Shown in pieces: positions 43,125-56,831 of a stretch of 64,000 nt of DNA. Position numbers and translations under genes: made by a program. The notes under the pieces were generated by a model. It saw only the letters and a program-made list of their open reading frames with translations, did no database searches and was not told the origin of the DNA. Origin of the DNA: Marthasterias glacialis (taxonomy: Eukaryota; Echinodermata; Asteroidea; Forcipulatida; Asteriidae). The stretch's first letter is position 1; every line of letters begins with the position of its first letter. The stretch lies in NCBI GenBank assembly GCA_911728455.2, contig OU452233.1, positions 12,148,167-12,212,166 of the forward strand, read 5' to 3'.

Positions 43125-43960
43125 TTTTTTCCCCAGCTCGGTAAAGGGCAAGATTTGCATACCTTGCTCCCATTGAGAAAGCTTCATTAAAATATCAAGT
43201 AGCAGCAGCTGCACAGAATCGCTCATCACATCGCATCGCACAAGTCTCTGTTGCTGTAAATTAAAAGAAGTTAAATCAAACCGAAACAATTTGAAGGTGA
43301 TTCAAAATATCACTATATGTAACAAATTGAATTGATGCTTTTTCAGTATTTTAAAGTTAACGCTTGAAGAGAACGATGTTGAAAACAGATCAAGAAAGTC
43401 TGACCAGAGAGCACATGGCTGAGAAAAGTTCCACTAAACCCTTTTGTTCCAAGTCTCAGATTTATGCTCAATTTAAAATTGTTGGTACATGTACTAGGTT
43501 AGAAACATGCGCATCATTTGTTTGAAAGCTGGTCTTGCTCTAGTAATGGTATTCAGGGATTTTGTTTTAGCTGAGGGACCGCTGAGGGACCCTCATGACC
43601 ATACCTTATTGCAGGGAGGCAGACTGTTAATAGGAATGACAAAATCAGTGATCAATTTGTCAAAAGCCAGATTAAGAGTTTTTGATAGTTCTATTGTCCC
43701 TTTAAGCACCAGCAAACCAGAATGACTCTTCTTTTAGAAATAATGGATGTACAATGTACATGTACATAGTAGTCTATGTGAATCACGATGCATGGGTGCG
43801 CGTGCACTTAGATGTACTACTGTGCACGAACTATGTCTGTGCAGCTGCTGCTACTTGATATTGTAATGAGCTTATATGCATACGGACCCCAGCAAATTGG
43901 AGCAAGGTATGCAAATCTTGGCCTTCACCGCACTGGGGAAAATAATTCGCGACTGGTATG
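43125..43960. repeat. Inverted repeat, ~100-base arms
   Basis: 43125-43217 on + and 43841-43960 on - share CCCCAG.TCGGT, then GCAAGATTTGCATACCTTGC and ATATCAAGTAGCAGCAGCTG plus CACAG, in the same order. The arms face inward across ~620 bases. A 132-codon minus frame (43831-44229) runs through one arm, has no recognisable family and is not called as a gene. Confidence 0.6.
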
Positions 43961-44375
43961 GCGATTTTGATAGGCCCTGGATCACGCGGGTGCCCCCAGT
44001 AATAATTTTCTAGTTTTAGAGATGACGATGTCGTGACGTGTGCATGCTGTTGTTTGACACTAGCACACGTGTGCATCGTATAACCATTCACCCAGACATA
44101 TAGTGAACCAAACCTGTTAGGAAACAGAGCGCCCACACATATACTGGACTGTGGTGCTAGTACGACCGATAATGTCAAAATCTCAACAACAAAAAAGGAG
44201 TCCAGTGCCCCAGTTAACGGAGTCACCATGGCCTTGTTTCAATGCCCTCTACCGGCTGATATTCTCTCTAGGGCAACTGTCATATAAGCACGTTTGTTTA
44301 TGCATATAAATAAACACAATCTACCGCAAAATGGTCAAGTCTGAGAAGTCTGAGAATTGGAGTTTGAACGGACAT

Positions 44376-44509
44376 CAGGGGTGGATTTAACAAAGCGCTA
44401 ACAAATCTTATCTCTAGTTAAAAGAGTAACTAGTGTTAAACTTATAGGACTTGTCATAAGTTAGGACTAGTCCCAAGTTTAGGACTAGTTTTGTGAAATC
44501 TAGCCCCAG
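44376..44509. mobile_element. Small MITE with GGATTT-type inverted ends
   Basis: The left end CAGGGGTGGATTTAACAAAG is mirrored by the right end, whose reverse complement is CTGGGGCTAGATTTCACAAAA. The inside has TAGGACTAGTCCCAAGTTTAG-like internal repeats. Confidence 0.55.
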
Positions 44510-45334
44510 GGCGCAGAAGGCAAGTTAACCTTAATCGGCGGTAAACACACAGGTTCCCAAATTGGTATAAGTTCTGATTCTTGATCGCAGTCCAAAATTG
44601 CCACTGTTGTAATGATTTTCAATGGGGATTATTTTTTTTAATCGATTCCAGAAAGGAAATGCTCTTTGAAGATGGCAATTCTGAACAGCAAAAGAAAAAT
44701 TGCGACAAGTCATGGCATTGCGAAATAGTACTGTTAAGCGGTCGTGGGTCGAGGGGCTGAGAGGGTTTTTCTTTAACGGTTCTTACACTTTATCCAAATT
44801 TAAAAGCACAGATTGCGCTCACTTTAGCGGGCACACCATTCGCTACACAGTGCAGGGAGCTGATTGGAATTAATACATAACTTATTGTCTAATCGAACGA
44901 GGGCGCTATGTATGTTTTGTGATGTTTTGAAATTAGATCAGTAAATAAAATACAGTTTGTGTAATTCTTTACTGTTAAGGTCAACCTTTTTACTGGAAAT
45001 GTCTGTTTATCGTGTCTGCTCGTCTGATTACAGAAACCCCTTATTAACAATTCATGAGACTTTTCTGGATAATGACCACGAGGGTTTCAGTTAGATTATT
45101 CATCGTACAATATCTTTGTACCAAATGAAAGCTCTTTAACTTCTGTAGAAATCTTACGCAGGTCGAAACCAGAAGTTGGATTTTCACTTTACACAAAAAA
45201 TCATGTGTCCGTAACAAAAACCAATGGTACATTAATAATCATTACTTTATGTGAAAAGCCCTTTAACCAATCTAGACTTGTAGCCAATCAATCTAGATTA
45301 AAAGATTTATATATTAATCTACAAGTCTTTCAAA
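44510..45334. other. Spacer before the satellite
   Basis: No gene. Around 45150-45180, GGTCGAAACCAGAAGTTGG is faintly like the satellite's (reverse-strand) CTCAAACCAGAAGCTT. An inverted pair, TAGACTTGTAG / CTACAAGTCT, lies at about 45273-45330, just before the first monomer. Confidence 0.4.
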
Positions 45335-47580
45335 AGGTTGAGTCTCAGCGAGATTGGAGATGACAAATATCCAACCTTCTCAGATTGCTCTGAGGATGAT
45401 TTTGTACTAACAAATACGGGTGTTCTAAAGCTACTGGTTGAGTCTCATCAAGATTAGAGATGAAAAAAATCAAAACTGCTCAGAATTCTTTGTAGATGAT
45501 TTTGTACTTAAAAACACTCCGTGTTCTAAAGCTTCTAATTGAGTTTCATCGAGATCGGAGACAAAAAAAAATCCAACCTCCTCCGATTGGCTCTACGAAT
45601 GATTTTTGTACTAACAAACAAATACGGGTGTTCTACAGCTTCTAGTTTCAGTCTCAGCAAAATTGGGGATGAAAAAAATCCAAACTCCTCCGATTGCACT
45701 GAGGATGATTTTTCACTATCAAATACGGATGTTCTGCAGCTTCCGGTTTGAGTCAGCGAAATTGGAGATGACAAATATCCAACCTCCTCAGATTGCTCTG
45801 AGGATGATTTTGTACTAACAAATACGTGTGTTCTGCAGCTTCTTGTTGAGTCTCAGCGAGATTGGAGATGACGAAATTCCAACCTCCTCAGGATGCCCTG
45901 AGGATGATTTTTCACTATCAAATACGGGTGTTCTAAAGCTTCTGGTTGAGTCTCAGCAAGATTGGAGACTAAAAAATATTCACCATCCTCCGGTTGCTCT
46001 GAGGATGTTTTTTTTACTAACAAATTGCGGGTAATCTGAAGATTCTGGTTTGAGTCTCAGCGAAATTGGGGATGAAAAAATTCCAACCTCCGATTGCTTT
46101 GTAGATGATTTTGTACAAACAAATACGGGTGTTCTAAAGCTTCTGGTTGCGAGCCTCAGCGAGATTGGAGACGAAAACAAATCCAACTTCCTCCGATTGG
46201 CTCTATGAATGATTTTGTTCTAACAAACAAATACGGGTGTTCTGAAGCTTCTGGTTTCAGTTTTAGCGAAATTGGGGATGAAAAAAATCCAAACTCCTCC
46301 GATTGCTCTATGGATGATTTTGTATTAAGAAAAAATGGGTGTTCTAAAGCTACTGGTTGAGTCTCAGAGAGATTCGAGATCACGAATATCCAACCTGCTC
46401 ATATTGCTCTGAGGATGATTTTGTACTAACAAATACGGGTGTTCTGCAGCTTCTGGTTGAGTCTCAGCGAGATTGGAGATGATAAATATCCAACCTCCTC
46501 AGATTGCTCTGCAGATGATTTTGTAATAACAAACAAATTACAGGTGTTCTGAAGCTTCTGGTTTAAGTCTCAGCGAAATTGAGGATGAAAAAAAATCCAA
46601 ACTTCTCCGATTGCACTGAGGATGATTTTGTACTATCAAATACGGGTGTTCCAAAGCTCCTGGTTTAAGTCTCAGTAAAAATGGGGATTAAAACATTCCA
46701 AACTCCTCCGATTGCACTGAGGATGATTTTTCACTATCAAATACGGATGTTCTACAGCTTCCGGTTTGAGTCAGCGAAATTGGGGATGACAAAAAACCAA
46801 ACTCCTCCGATTGCTCTATGGATGATTTTGTATTAAGAAAAACGGGTGTTCTAAAGCTACTGGTTGAGTCTCAGCGAGATTGGAGATGACGAATATCCAA
46901 CCTGCTCATATTGCTCTGAGGATGATTTTGTACTAACAAATACGTGTGTTCTGCAGCTTCTTGTTGAGTCTCAGCGAGATTGGAGATGACGAAATTCCAC
47001 CTCCTCAGGATGCTCTGAGGATGATTTTTCACTATCAAATACGGGTGTTCTAAAAGCTTGTGGTTGAGTCTCAGCGAGATTGGAGATGACAAATATCCTA
47101 CTTCTTCAGATTGCTCTCAGGATGATTTTGTAATAACAAATACGGGTGTTCTGCAGCTTCTGGTTGAGTCTTAGCGAGATTGGAGATGACAAATATCCAA
47201 CCTCCTCAGATTGCTCTGAGGATGATTTTGTACTAACAAATACAGGTGTTCTAAAGCTTCTGGTTGAGTCTTAGCGACATTGGAGATGACCAATATCCAA
47301 TCTCCTCAGATTGCTCTGAGGATGATTTTGTAATAACAAATATACGGGTGTTCTAAAGCTTCTGGTTTGAGTCAGCAAAATTGGGGATGAGACTGGAGAC
47401 GAAAACAAATCCAAACTCCTCCGATTGGCTCTATGAATGATTTTGTTCTAACAAATAAATATGGGTGTTCTGAAGCTACTGGTTGAGTCTCATCAAGATT
47501 GGGGACGAAAAAATTCCAACCTCCTCCGATTGCTTTGTAGATGATTTGTACAAACAAATACGGGAGTTCTTAAAGCTTCT

Positions 47581-50426
47581 GGTTGAGTCTCAGCGAGATT
47601 GGAGACGAAAACAAATCCAACCTCCTCCGATTGTCTCTATGAATGATTTTTGTTCTAACAAACAAATACGGGTGTTCTGAAGCTTCTGGCTTAAGTCTCA
47701 GCGAAATTGGGGACGAAAAAATTCCAACATCCTCCGATTGCACTGAGGATGATTTTGTACTAGAAAATTCGGGTGTTCTGAAGCTTCTAATTGAGTTTCG
47801 TCGAGATCGGAAACGAAAAAAATCCAACCTCCTCCGATTGGCTCTATGAATGATTTTGTACTAACAAACAAATACGGGTGTTCTAAAGCTCCTGGTTTTA
47901 AGTCTCAGCGAAATTGGGGATGAAAAAATCCAAACTACTCCGATTGCTCTATGAATGATTTTGTATTAAGAAAAAACGGGTGTTTTAAAGCTACTGGTTG
48001 AGTCTCAGCGAGATTGGAGATGACGAATATCCAACCTGCTCATATTGCTCTGAGGATGATTTTGTACTAACAAATACGGGTGTTCTGAAGCTTCTGGTTT
48101 AAGTCTCAGCAAAATTGGGATGAAAAAAATCCAAACTCCTCCGATTGCACTGAGGATGATTTTGTACTAGCAAATTCGGGTGTTCTGAAGCTTCTGGTTG
48201 AGTCTCAGCGAGATTGGAGATGACAAATATCCAAACTCCTCCGATTGCACTGAGGATGATTTTTCACAAGCAAATACGGGTATTCTAAAGCTTCCGGTTT
48301 GAGTCAGCGAAATTGGGGATGAAAAAAATCCAAACTCCGATTGATCTATGGATGATTTTTTTTTAAGAAAAACGGGTGTTCTAAAGCAACTGGTTGAGTC
48401 TTAGCGACATTGGAGATGACCAATATCCAATCTCCTCAGATTGCTCTGAGGATGATTTTGTAATAACAAATATACGGGTGTTCTAAAGCTTCTGGTTGAG
48501 TCTTAGCGACATTGGAGATGACAGATATCCAACCTGCTCATATTGCTCTGAGGATGATTTTTGTACTAACAAATACGGGTGTTCTAAAGCTCTCAGCGAG
48601 ATTGGAGACGAAAACAAAACCAACCTCCTCCGATTGGCTCTATGAATGACTTTTGTTCTAACAAACAAATACGGGTGTTCTGCAGCTTCTGGTTGGGTCT
48701 TAGCGACATTGGAGATGACAAATATCCAAACTCCTCAGATTGCTCTGAGTATGATTTTGTAATAACAAATACGGGTGTTCTAAAGCTTCTGGTTTGAGTC
48801 AGCGAAATTGGGGATGAGACTGGAGACGAAAACAAAATCCAAACTCCTCCGATTGGCTCTATGAATGATTTTGTTCTAACAAATAAATATGGGTGTTCTG
48901 AAGCTACTGGTTGGGTCTCATCAAGATTGGGGACGAAAAAATTCCAACCTCCTCCGATTGCTTTGTAGATGATTTGTACCAACAAATACGGGAGTTCTTA
49001 AAGCTTCTGGTTGAGTCTCAGTGAAATTGGAGACGAAAACAAATCCAACCTCCTCCGATTGGCTCTATGAATGATTTTTGTACTTACAAACACATACTGG
49101 CGTTCTAAAGCTCCTGGTTTTAAGTCTCAGCGAAATTGGGGATGAAAAAATCCAAACTCCTCCGATTGCTCTATGAATGATTTTGTATTAAGAAAAAACG
49201 GGTGTTTTAAAGCTACTGGTTGAGTCTCAGCGAGATTGGAGATGACAAATATCCAACCTGCTCATATTGCTCTGAGGATGATTTTGTACTAACAAATACG
49301 GGTGTTCTGCAGCTTCTGGTTGAGTCTCAGCGAAGTTGGGGATGACAAAAATCCAACCTCCTCAGATTGGCTCTATGAATGATTTTGTTCTAACAAACAA
49401 ATACGGGTGTTCTAAAGCTTCCGGTTTGAGTCAGAGAAATTGGGGATGAAAAAATCCAAACTCCTCCGATTGCTCTATGGATGTTTTTGTATTAAGAAAA
49501 ACCGGGTGTTTTAAAGCTACTGGTTGAGTCTCAGCGAGATTGGAGATGACAAATATCCAACCTCCTAAGATTGCGCTGAGGATGATTTTGTACTAACAAA
49601 TACGGGTGTTCTGCAGCTTCTGGTTGAGTCTTAGCGACATTGGAGATGACAAATATCCAACCTCCTCAGATTGCTCTGAGGATGATTTTGTAATAACAAA
49701 TACGGGTGTTCTAAAGCTTCCGGTTGAGTCTCAGCGAGAGAGATGAAAAAAATCCAACCTCCTCAGATTGCTCTATGGATGATTTTGTTATAACGTAGAC
49801 AGGTGTTCTGCAGCTTCTGGTTGGGTCTTAGCGACATTGGATTGCTCTGAGTATGATTTAGTACAAACAAATACGGGAGTTCTTAAAGCTTCTGGTTGAG
49901 TCTCAGCGAGATTGGAGACGAAAACAAATCCAACCTCCTCCGATTGGCTCTATGAATGATTTTTGTTCTAACAAACAAAAACGGGTGTTCTGAAGCTTCT
50001 GGTTTAAGTTTCAGCAAAATTGGGGACGAAAAAATTCCAACCTCCTCCGATTGCACTGAGGATGATTTTTCACAATCAAATACGGTGTTCTAAAGCTTCC
50101 GGTTTGAGTCATCGAAATTGGGGATGAAAAAAATCCAAACTCCTCCGATTGCTCTATGGATGATTTTGTATTAAGAAAAAACGGTTGTTTTCAAGCTACT
50201 GGATGAGTCTCAGCAAGATTGGAGATGACAAATATCCAACCTCCTCAGATTGCTCTGAGGATGATTTTTCACTATCAAATGCGATTTTGTTCTAACAAAC
50301 AAATACGGGTGTTCTGAAGCTTCTGGTTTAAGTCTCAGCGAAATTGGGGATGAAAAAAATCCAAACTCCTCCGATTGCTCTATGGATGATTTTGTTTTAA
50401 GAAAAAAACGGTGTTTTCAAGCTACT
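47581..50426. repeat. Satellite higher-order block A (2846 bp)
   Basis: The sequence from GGTTGAGTCTCAGCGAGATT at 47581 reappears at 50427 with an offset of 2846 (2847 after one extra T in a T run near 51195). It spans about 29 monomers. Confidence 0.85.
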
Positions 50427-53400
50427 GGTTGAGTCTCAGCGAGATTGGAGACGAAAACAAATCCAACCTCCTCCGATTGTCTCTATGAATGATTTTTGTT
50501 CTAACAAACAAATACGGGTGTTCTGAAGCTTCTGGCTTAAGTCTCAGCGAAATTGGGGACGAAAAAATTCCAACATCCTCCGATTGCACTGAGGATGATT
50601 TTGTACTAGAAAATTCGGGTGTTCTGAAGCTTCTAATTGAGTTTCGTCGAGATCGGAAACGAAAAAAATCCAACCTCCTCCGATTGGCTCTATGAATGAT
50701 TTTGTACTAACAAACAAATACGGGTGTTCTAAAGCTCCTGGTTTTAAGTCTCAGCGAAATTGGGGATGAAAAAATCCAAACTACTCCGATTGCTCTATGA
50801 ATGATTTTGTATTAAGAAAAAACGGGTGTTTTAAAGCTACTGGTTGAGTCTCAGCGAGATTGGAGATGACGAATATCCAACCTGCTCATATTGCTCTGAG
50901 GATGATTTTGTACTAACAAATACGGGTGTTCTGAAGCTTCTGGTTTAAGTCTCAGCAAAATTGGGATGAAAAAAATCCAAACTCCTCCGATTGCACTGAG
51001 GATGATTTTGTACTAGCAAATTCGGGTGTTCTGAAGCTTCTGGTTGAGTCTCAGCGAGATTGGAGATGACAAATATCCAAACTCCTCCGATTGCACTGAG
51101 GATGATTTTTCACAAGCAAATACGGGTATTCTAAAGCTTCCGGTTTGAGTCAGCGAAATTGGGGATGAAAAAAATCCAAACTCCGATTGATCTATGGATG
51201 ATTTTTTTTTTAAGAAAAACGGGTGTTCTAAAGCAACTGGTTGAGTCTTAGCGACATTGGAGATGACCAATATCCAATCTCCTCAGATTGCTCTGAGGAT
51301 GATTTTGTAATAACAAATATACGGGTGTTCTAAAGCTTCTGGTTGAGTCTTAGCGACATTGGAGATGACAGATATCCAACCTGCTCATATTGCTCTGAGG
51401 ATGATTTTTGTACTAACAAATACGGGTGTTCTAAAGCTCTCAGCGAGATTGGAGACGAAAACAAAACCAACCTCCTCCGATTGGCTCTATGAATGATTTT
51501 TGTTCTAACAAACAAATACGGGTGTTCTGCAGCTTCTGGTTGGGTCTTAGCGACATTGGAGATGACAAATATCCAAACTCCTCAGATTGCTCTGAGTATG
51601 ATTTTGTAATAACAAATACGGGTGTTCTAAAGCTTCTGGTTTGAGTCAGCGAAATTGGGGATGAGACTGGAGACGAAAACAAAATCCAAACTCCTCCGAT
51701 TGGCTCTATGAATGATTTTGTTCTAACAAATAAATATGGGTGTTCTGAAGCTACTGGTTGGGTCTCATCAAGATTGGGGACGAAAAAATTCCAACCTCCT
51801 CCGATTGCTTTGTAGATGATTTGTACCAACAAATACGGGAGTTCTTAAAGCTTCTGGTTGAGTCTCAGTGAAATTGGAGACGAAAACAAATCCAACCTCC
51901 TCCGATTGGCTCTATGAATGATTTTTGTACTTACAAACACATACTGGCGTTCTAAAGCTCCTGGTTTTAAGTCTCAGCGAAATTGGGGATGAAAAAATCC
52001 AAACTCCTCCGATTGCTCTATGAATGATTTTGTATTAAGAAAAAACGGGTGTTTTAAAGCTACTGGTTGAGTCTCAGCGAGATTGGAGATGACAAATATC
52101 CAACCTGCTCATATTGCTCTGAGGATGATTTTGTACTAACAAATACGGGTGTTCTGCAGCTTCTGGTTGAGTCTCAGCGAAGTTGGGGATGACAAAAATC
52201 CAACCTCCTCAGATTGGCTCTATGAATGATTTTGTTCTAACAAACAAATACGGGTGTTCTAAAGCTTCCGGTTTGAGTCAGAGAAATTGGGGATGAAAAA
52301 ATCCAAACTCCTCCGATTGCTCTATGGATGTTTTTGTATTAAGAAAAACCGGGTGTTTTAAAGCTACTGGTTGAGTCTCAGCGAGATTGGAGATGACAAA
52401 TATCCAACCTCCTAAGATTGCGCTGAGGATGATTTTGTACTAACAAATACGGGTGTTCTGCAGCTTCTGGTTGAGTCTCAGCGAGATTGGAGATGACAAA
52501 TATCCAAACTCCTCCGATTGCACTGAGGATGATTTTTCACAAGCAAATACGGGTATTCTAAAGCTTCCGGTTTGAGTCAGCGAAATTGGGGATGAAAAAA
52601 ATCCAAACTCCGATTGATCTATGGATGATTTTTTTTTAAGAAAAACGGGTGTTCTAAAGCAACTGGTTGAGTCTTAGCGACATTGGAGATGACCAATATC
52701 CAATCTCCTCAGATTGCTCTGAGGATGATTTTGTAATAACAAATATACGGGTGTTCTAAAGCTTCTGGTTGAGTCTTAGCGACATTGGAGATGACAGATA
52801 TCCAACCTGCTCATATTGCACTGAGGATGATTTTTGTACTAACAAATACGGGTGTTCTAAAGCTCTCAGCGAGATTGGAGACGAAAACAAAACCAACCTC
52901 CTCCGATTGGCTCTATGAATGATTTTTGTTCTAACAAACAAATACGGGTGTTCTGCAGCTTCTGGTTGGGTCTTAGCGACATTGGAGATGACAAATATCC
53001 AAACTCCTCAGATTGCTCTGAGTATGATTTTGTAATAACAAATACGGGTGTTCTAAAGCTTCTGGTTTGAGTCAGCGAAATTGGGGATGAGACTGGAGAC
53101 GAAAACAAAATCCAAACTCCTCCGATTGGCTCTATGAATGATTTTGTTCTAACAAATAAATATGGGTGTTCTGAAGCTACTGGTTGGGTCTCATCAAGAT
53201 TGGGGACGAAAAAATTCCAACCTCCTCCGATTGCTTTGTAGATGATTTGTACCAACAAATACGGGAGTTCTTAAAGCTTCTGGTTGAGTCTCAGTGAAAT
53301 TGGAGACGAAAACAAATCCAACCTCCTCCGATTGGCTCTATGAATGATTTTTGTACTTACAAACACATACTGGCGTTCTAAAGCTCCTGGTTTTAAGTCT

Positions 53401-54700
53401 CAGCGAAATTGGGGATGAAAAAATCCAAACTCCTCCGATTGCTCTATGAATGATTTTGTATTAAGAAAAAACGGGTGTTTTAAAGCTACTGGTTGAGTCT
53501 CAGCGAGATTGGAGATGACAAATATCCAACCTGCTCATATTGCTCTGAGGATGATTTTGTACTAACAAATACGGGTGTTCTGCAGCTTCTGGTTGAGTCT
53601 CAGCGAAGTTGGGGATGACAAAAATCCAACCTCCTCAGATTGGCTCTATGAATGATTTTGTTCTAACAAACAAATACGGGTGTTCTAAAGCTTCCGGTTT
53701 GAGTCAGAGAAATTGGGGATGAAAAAATCCAAACTCCTCCGATTGCTCTATGGATGTTTTTGTATTAAGAAAAACCGGGTGTTTTAAAGCTACTGGTTGA
53801 GTCTCAGCGAGATTGGAGATGACAAATATCCAACCTCCTAAGATTGCGCTGAGGATGATTTTGTACTAACAAATACGGGTGTTCTGCAGCTTCTGGTTGA
53901 GTCTTAGCGACATTGGAGATGACAAATATCCAACCTCCTCAGATTGCTCTGAGGATGATTTTGTAATAACAAATACGGGTGTTCTAAAGCTTCCGGTTGA
54001 GTCTCAGCGAGAGAGATGAAAAAAATCCAACCTCCTCAGATTGCTCTATGGATGATTTTGTTATAACGTAGACAGGTGTTCTGCAGCTTCTGGTTGGGTC
54101 TTAGCGACATTGGATTGCTCTGAGTATGATTTAGTACAAACAAATACGGGAGTTCTTAAAGCTTCTGGTTGAGTCTCAGCGAGATTGGAGACGAAAACAA
54201 ATCCAACCTCCTCCGATTGGCTCTATGAATGATTTTTGTTCTAACAAACAAAAACGGGTGTTCTGAAGCTTCTGGTTTAAGTCTCAGCAAAATTGGGGAC
54301 GAAAAAATTCCAACCTCCTCCGATTGCACTGAGGATGATTTTTCACAATCAAATACGGTGTTCTAAAGCTTCCGGTTTGAGTCATCGAAATTGGGGATGA
54401 AAAAAATCCAAACTCCTCCGATTGCTCTATGGATGATTTTGTATTAAGAAAAAACGGTTGTTTTCAAGCTACTGGATGAGTCTCAGCAAGATTGGAGATG
54501 ACAAATATCCAACCTCCTCAGATTGCTCTGAGGATGATTTTTCACTATCAAATGCGATTTTGTTCTAACAAACAAATACGGGTGTTCTGAAGCTTCTGGT
54601 TTAAGTCTCAGCGAAATTGGGGATGAAAAAAATCCAAACTCCTCCGATTGCTCTATGGATGATTTTGTTTTAAGAAAAAACCGGTGTTTTCAAGCTACTG
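50427..54700. repeat. Satellite block A' = A with an internal 1426-bp tandem duplication
   Basis: It follows A base for base apart from one insertion: 51040-52465 is repeated at 52466-53891. Both junctions lie at the same place in the monomer (TTCTGGTTGAGTCTCAGCGA), as expected for an in-register unequal exchange. After 54700 the sequence departs from A. Confidence 0.85.
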
Positions 54701-56831
54701 TTCTTAAAGCTTCTGGATGAGTCTTAGCGAGATTGGAGACGAAAACAAATCCAAACTCCTCCGATTGGCTCTATGAATGATTTTGTACTAACAAACAAAT
54801 ACGGGTGTTCTAAAGCTCCTGGTTTTAAGTCTCAGCGAAATTGGGGACGAAAAAATTCCAACCTCCTCCGATTGCTTTGTAGATGATTTCTACAAACAAA
54901 TACAGGAGTTCTTAAAGCTTCTGGTTGAGTCTCAGCGAAATTGGGGACGAAAAAATCCCAACCTCCTCTGATTGCACTGAGGATGATTTTGTACTATCAA
55001 ATTCGGGTGTTCTGAAGCTTCTAATTGAGTTTCGTCGAGATCGGAGACGAAAAAAATCCAACCTCCTCCGATTGGCTCTATGAATGATATTGTACTAACA
55101 AACAAATACGGGAGTTCTAAAGCTCCTGGTTTTAAGTCTCAGCGAAATTGGGGATGAAAAAATCCAAACTCCACCGATTGCTCTATGGAATATTTTGTAT
55201 TAAGAAAAAACGGGTGTTTTAAAGCTACTGGTTTAGTCTCAGCGAAATTGGGGATGAACAAATCCAAACTCCTCCGATTGCACTGAGGATGATTTTTCAC
55301 TATCAAATACGGGTGTTCTGCAGCTTCTGGTTGAGTCTCAGCGAGATTGGAGATGACAAAAATCCAACTTCCTCAGATTGCTTTGTAGATGATTTGTACA
55401 AGCAAATACGGGTGTTCTTAAAGCTTCTGGTTAAGTCTCAGCGAAATTGGGGATGAAAAAAATCCAAACTCCTCCAATTGCTCTAAGAATGATTTTGTAT
55501 TAAGAAAAACGGGTGTTCTGCAGCTACTGGTTGAGTCTCAGCGAGATTGGGGATGAAAAAAATCCAAACTCCTCCAATTGCTCTAAGAATGATTTTGTAT
55601 TAAGAAAAACGGGTGTTCTGCAGCTACTGGTTGAGTCTCAGCGAGATTGGAGACGAAAAAATTCCAACCTCCTCCGATTGCTTTGTAGATGATTTGTACA
55701 AACAAATACGGGAGTTCTTAAAGCTTCTGGATGAGTCTTAGCGAGATTGGAGACGAAAACAAATCCAAACTCCTCCGATTGGCTCTATGAATGATTTTGT
55801 ACTAACAAACAAATACGGGTGTTCTAAAGCTCCTGGTTTTAAGTCTCAGCGAAATTGGGGACGAAAAAATTCCAACCTCCTCCGATTGCTTTGTAGATGA
55901 TTTCTACAAACAAATACAGGAGTTCTTAAAGCTTCTGGTTGAGTCTCAGCGAGATTGGGGACGAAAAAATCCCAACCTCCTCTGATTGCACTGAGGATGA
56001 TTTTGTACTATCAAATCGGGTGTTCTGAAGCTTCTAATTGAGTTTCGTCGAGATCGGAGACGAAAAAAATCCAACCTCCTCCGATTGGCTCTATGAATGA
56101 TATTGTACTAACAAACAAATACGGGAGTTCTAAAGCTCCTGGTTTTAAGTCTCAGCGAAATTGGGGATGAAAAAATCCAAACTCCACCGATTGCTCTATG
56201 GAATATTTTGTATTAAGAAAAAACGGGTGTTTTAAAGCTACTGGTTAAGTCTCAGCGAAATTGGGGATGAACAAATCCAAACTCCTCCGATTGCACTGAG
56301 GATGATTTTTCACTATCAAATACGGGTGTTCTGCAGCTTCTGGTTGAGTCTCAGCGAGATTGGAGATGACAAAAATCCAACTTCCTCAGATTGCTTTGTA
56401 GATGATTTGTACAAGCAAATACGGGTGTTCTTAAACCTTCTGGGTAAGTCTCAGCGAAATTGGGGATGAAAAAAATCCAAACTCCTCCAATTGCTCAAAG
56501 AATGATTTTGTATTAAGAAAAACGGGTGTTCTGCAGCTACTGGTTGAGTCTCAGCGAGATTGGGGACGAAAAAATTCCAACCTCCTCCGATTGCTTTGTA
56601 GATGATTTGTACAAACAAATACGGGAGTTCTTAAAGCTTCTGGATGAGTCTTAGCGAGATTGGAGACGAAAACAAATCCAAACTCCTCCGATTGGCTCTA
56701 TGAATGATTTTGTACTAACAAACAAATACGGGTGTTCTAAAGCTCCTGGTTTTAAGTCTCAGCGAAATTGGGGACGAAAAAATTCCAACCTCCTCCGATT
56801 GCTTTGTAGATGATTTCTACAAACAAATACA
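54701..56831. repeat. Satellite block B
   Basis: A different monomer order with its own repeats: the start TTCTTAAAGCTTCTGGATGA recurs at 54701, 55715 and 56628 (spacings 1014 and 913), that is ten and nine monomers. Confidence 0.75.

Noticed and set aside
43831-44229. 132-codon minus-strand frame as a gene
   Set aside because: It runs through one arm of an inverted repeat, has no recognised domain, and no supporting splice or promoter signal.
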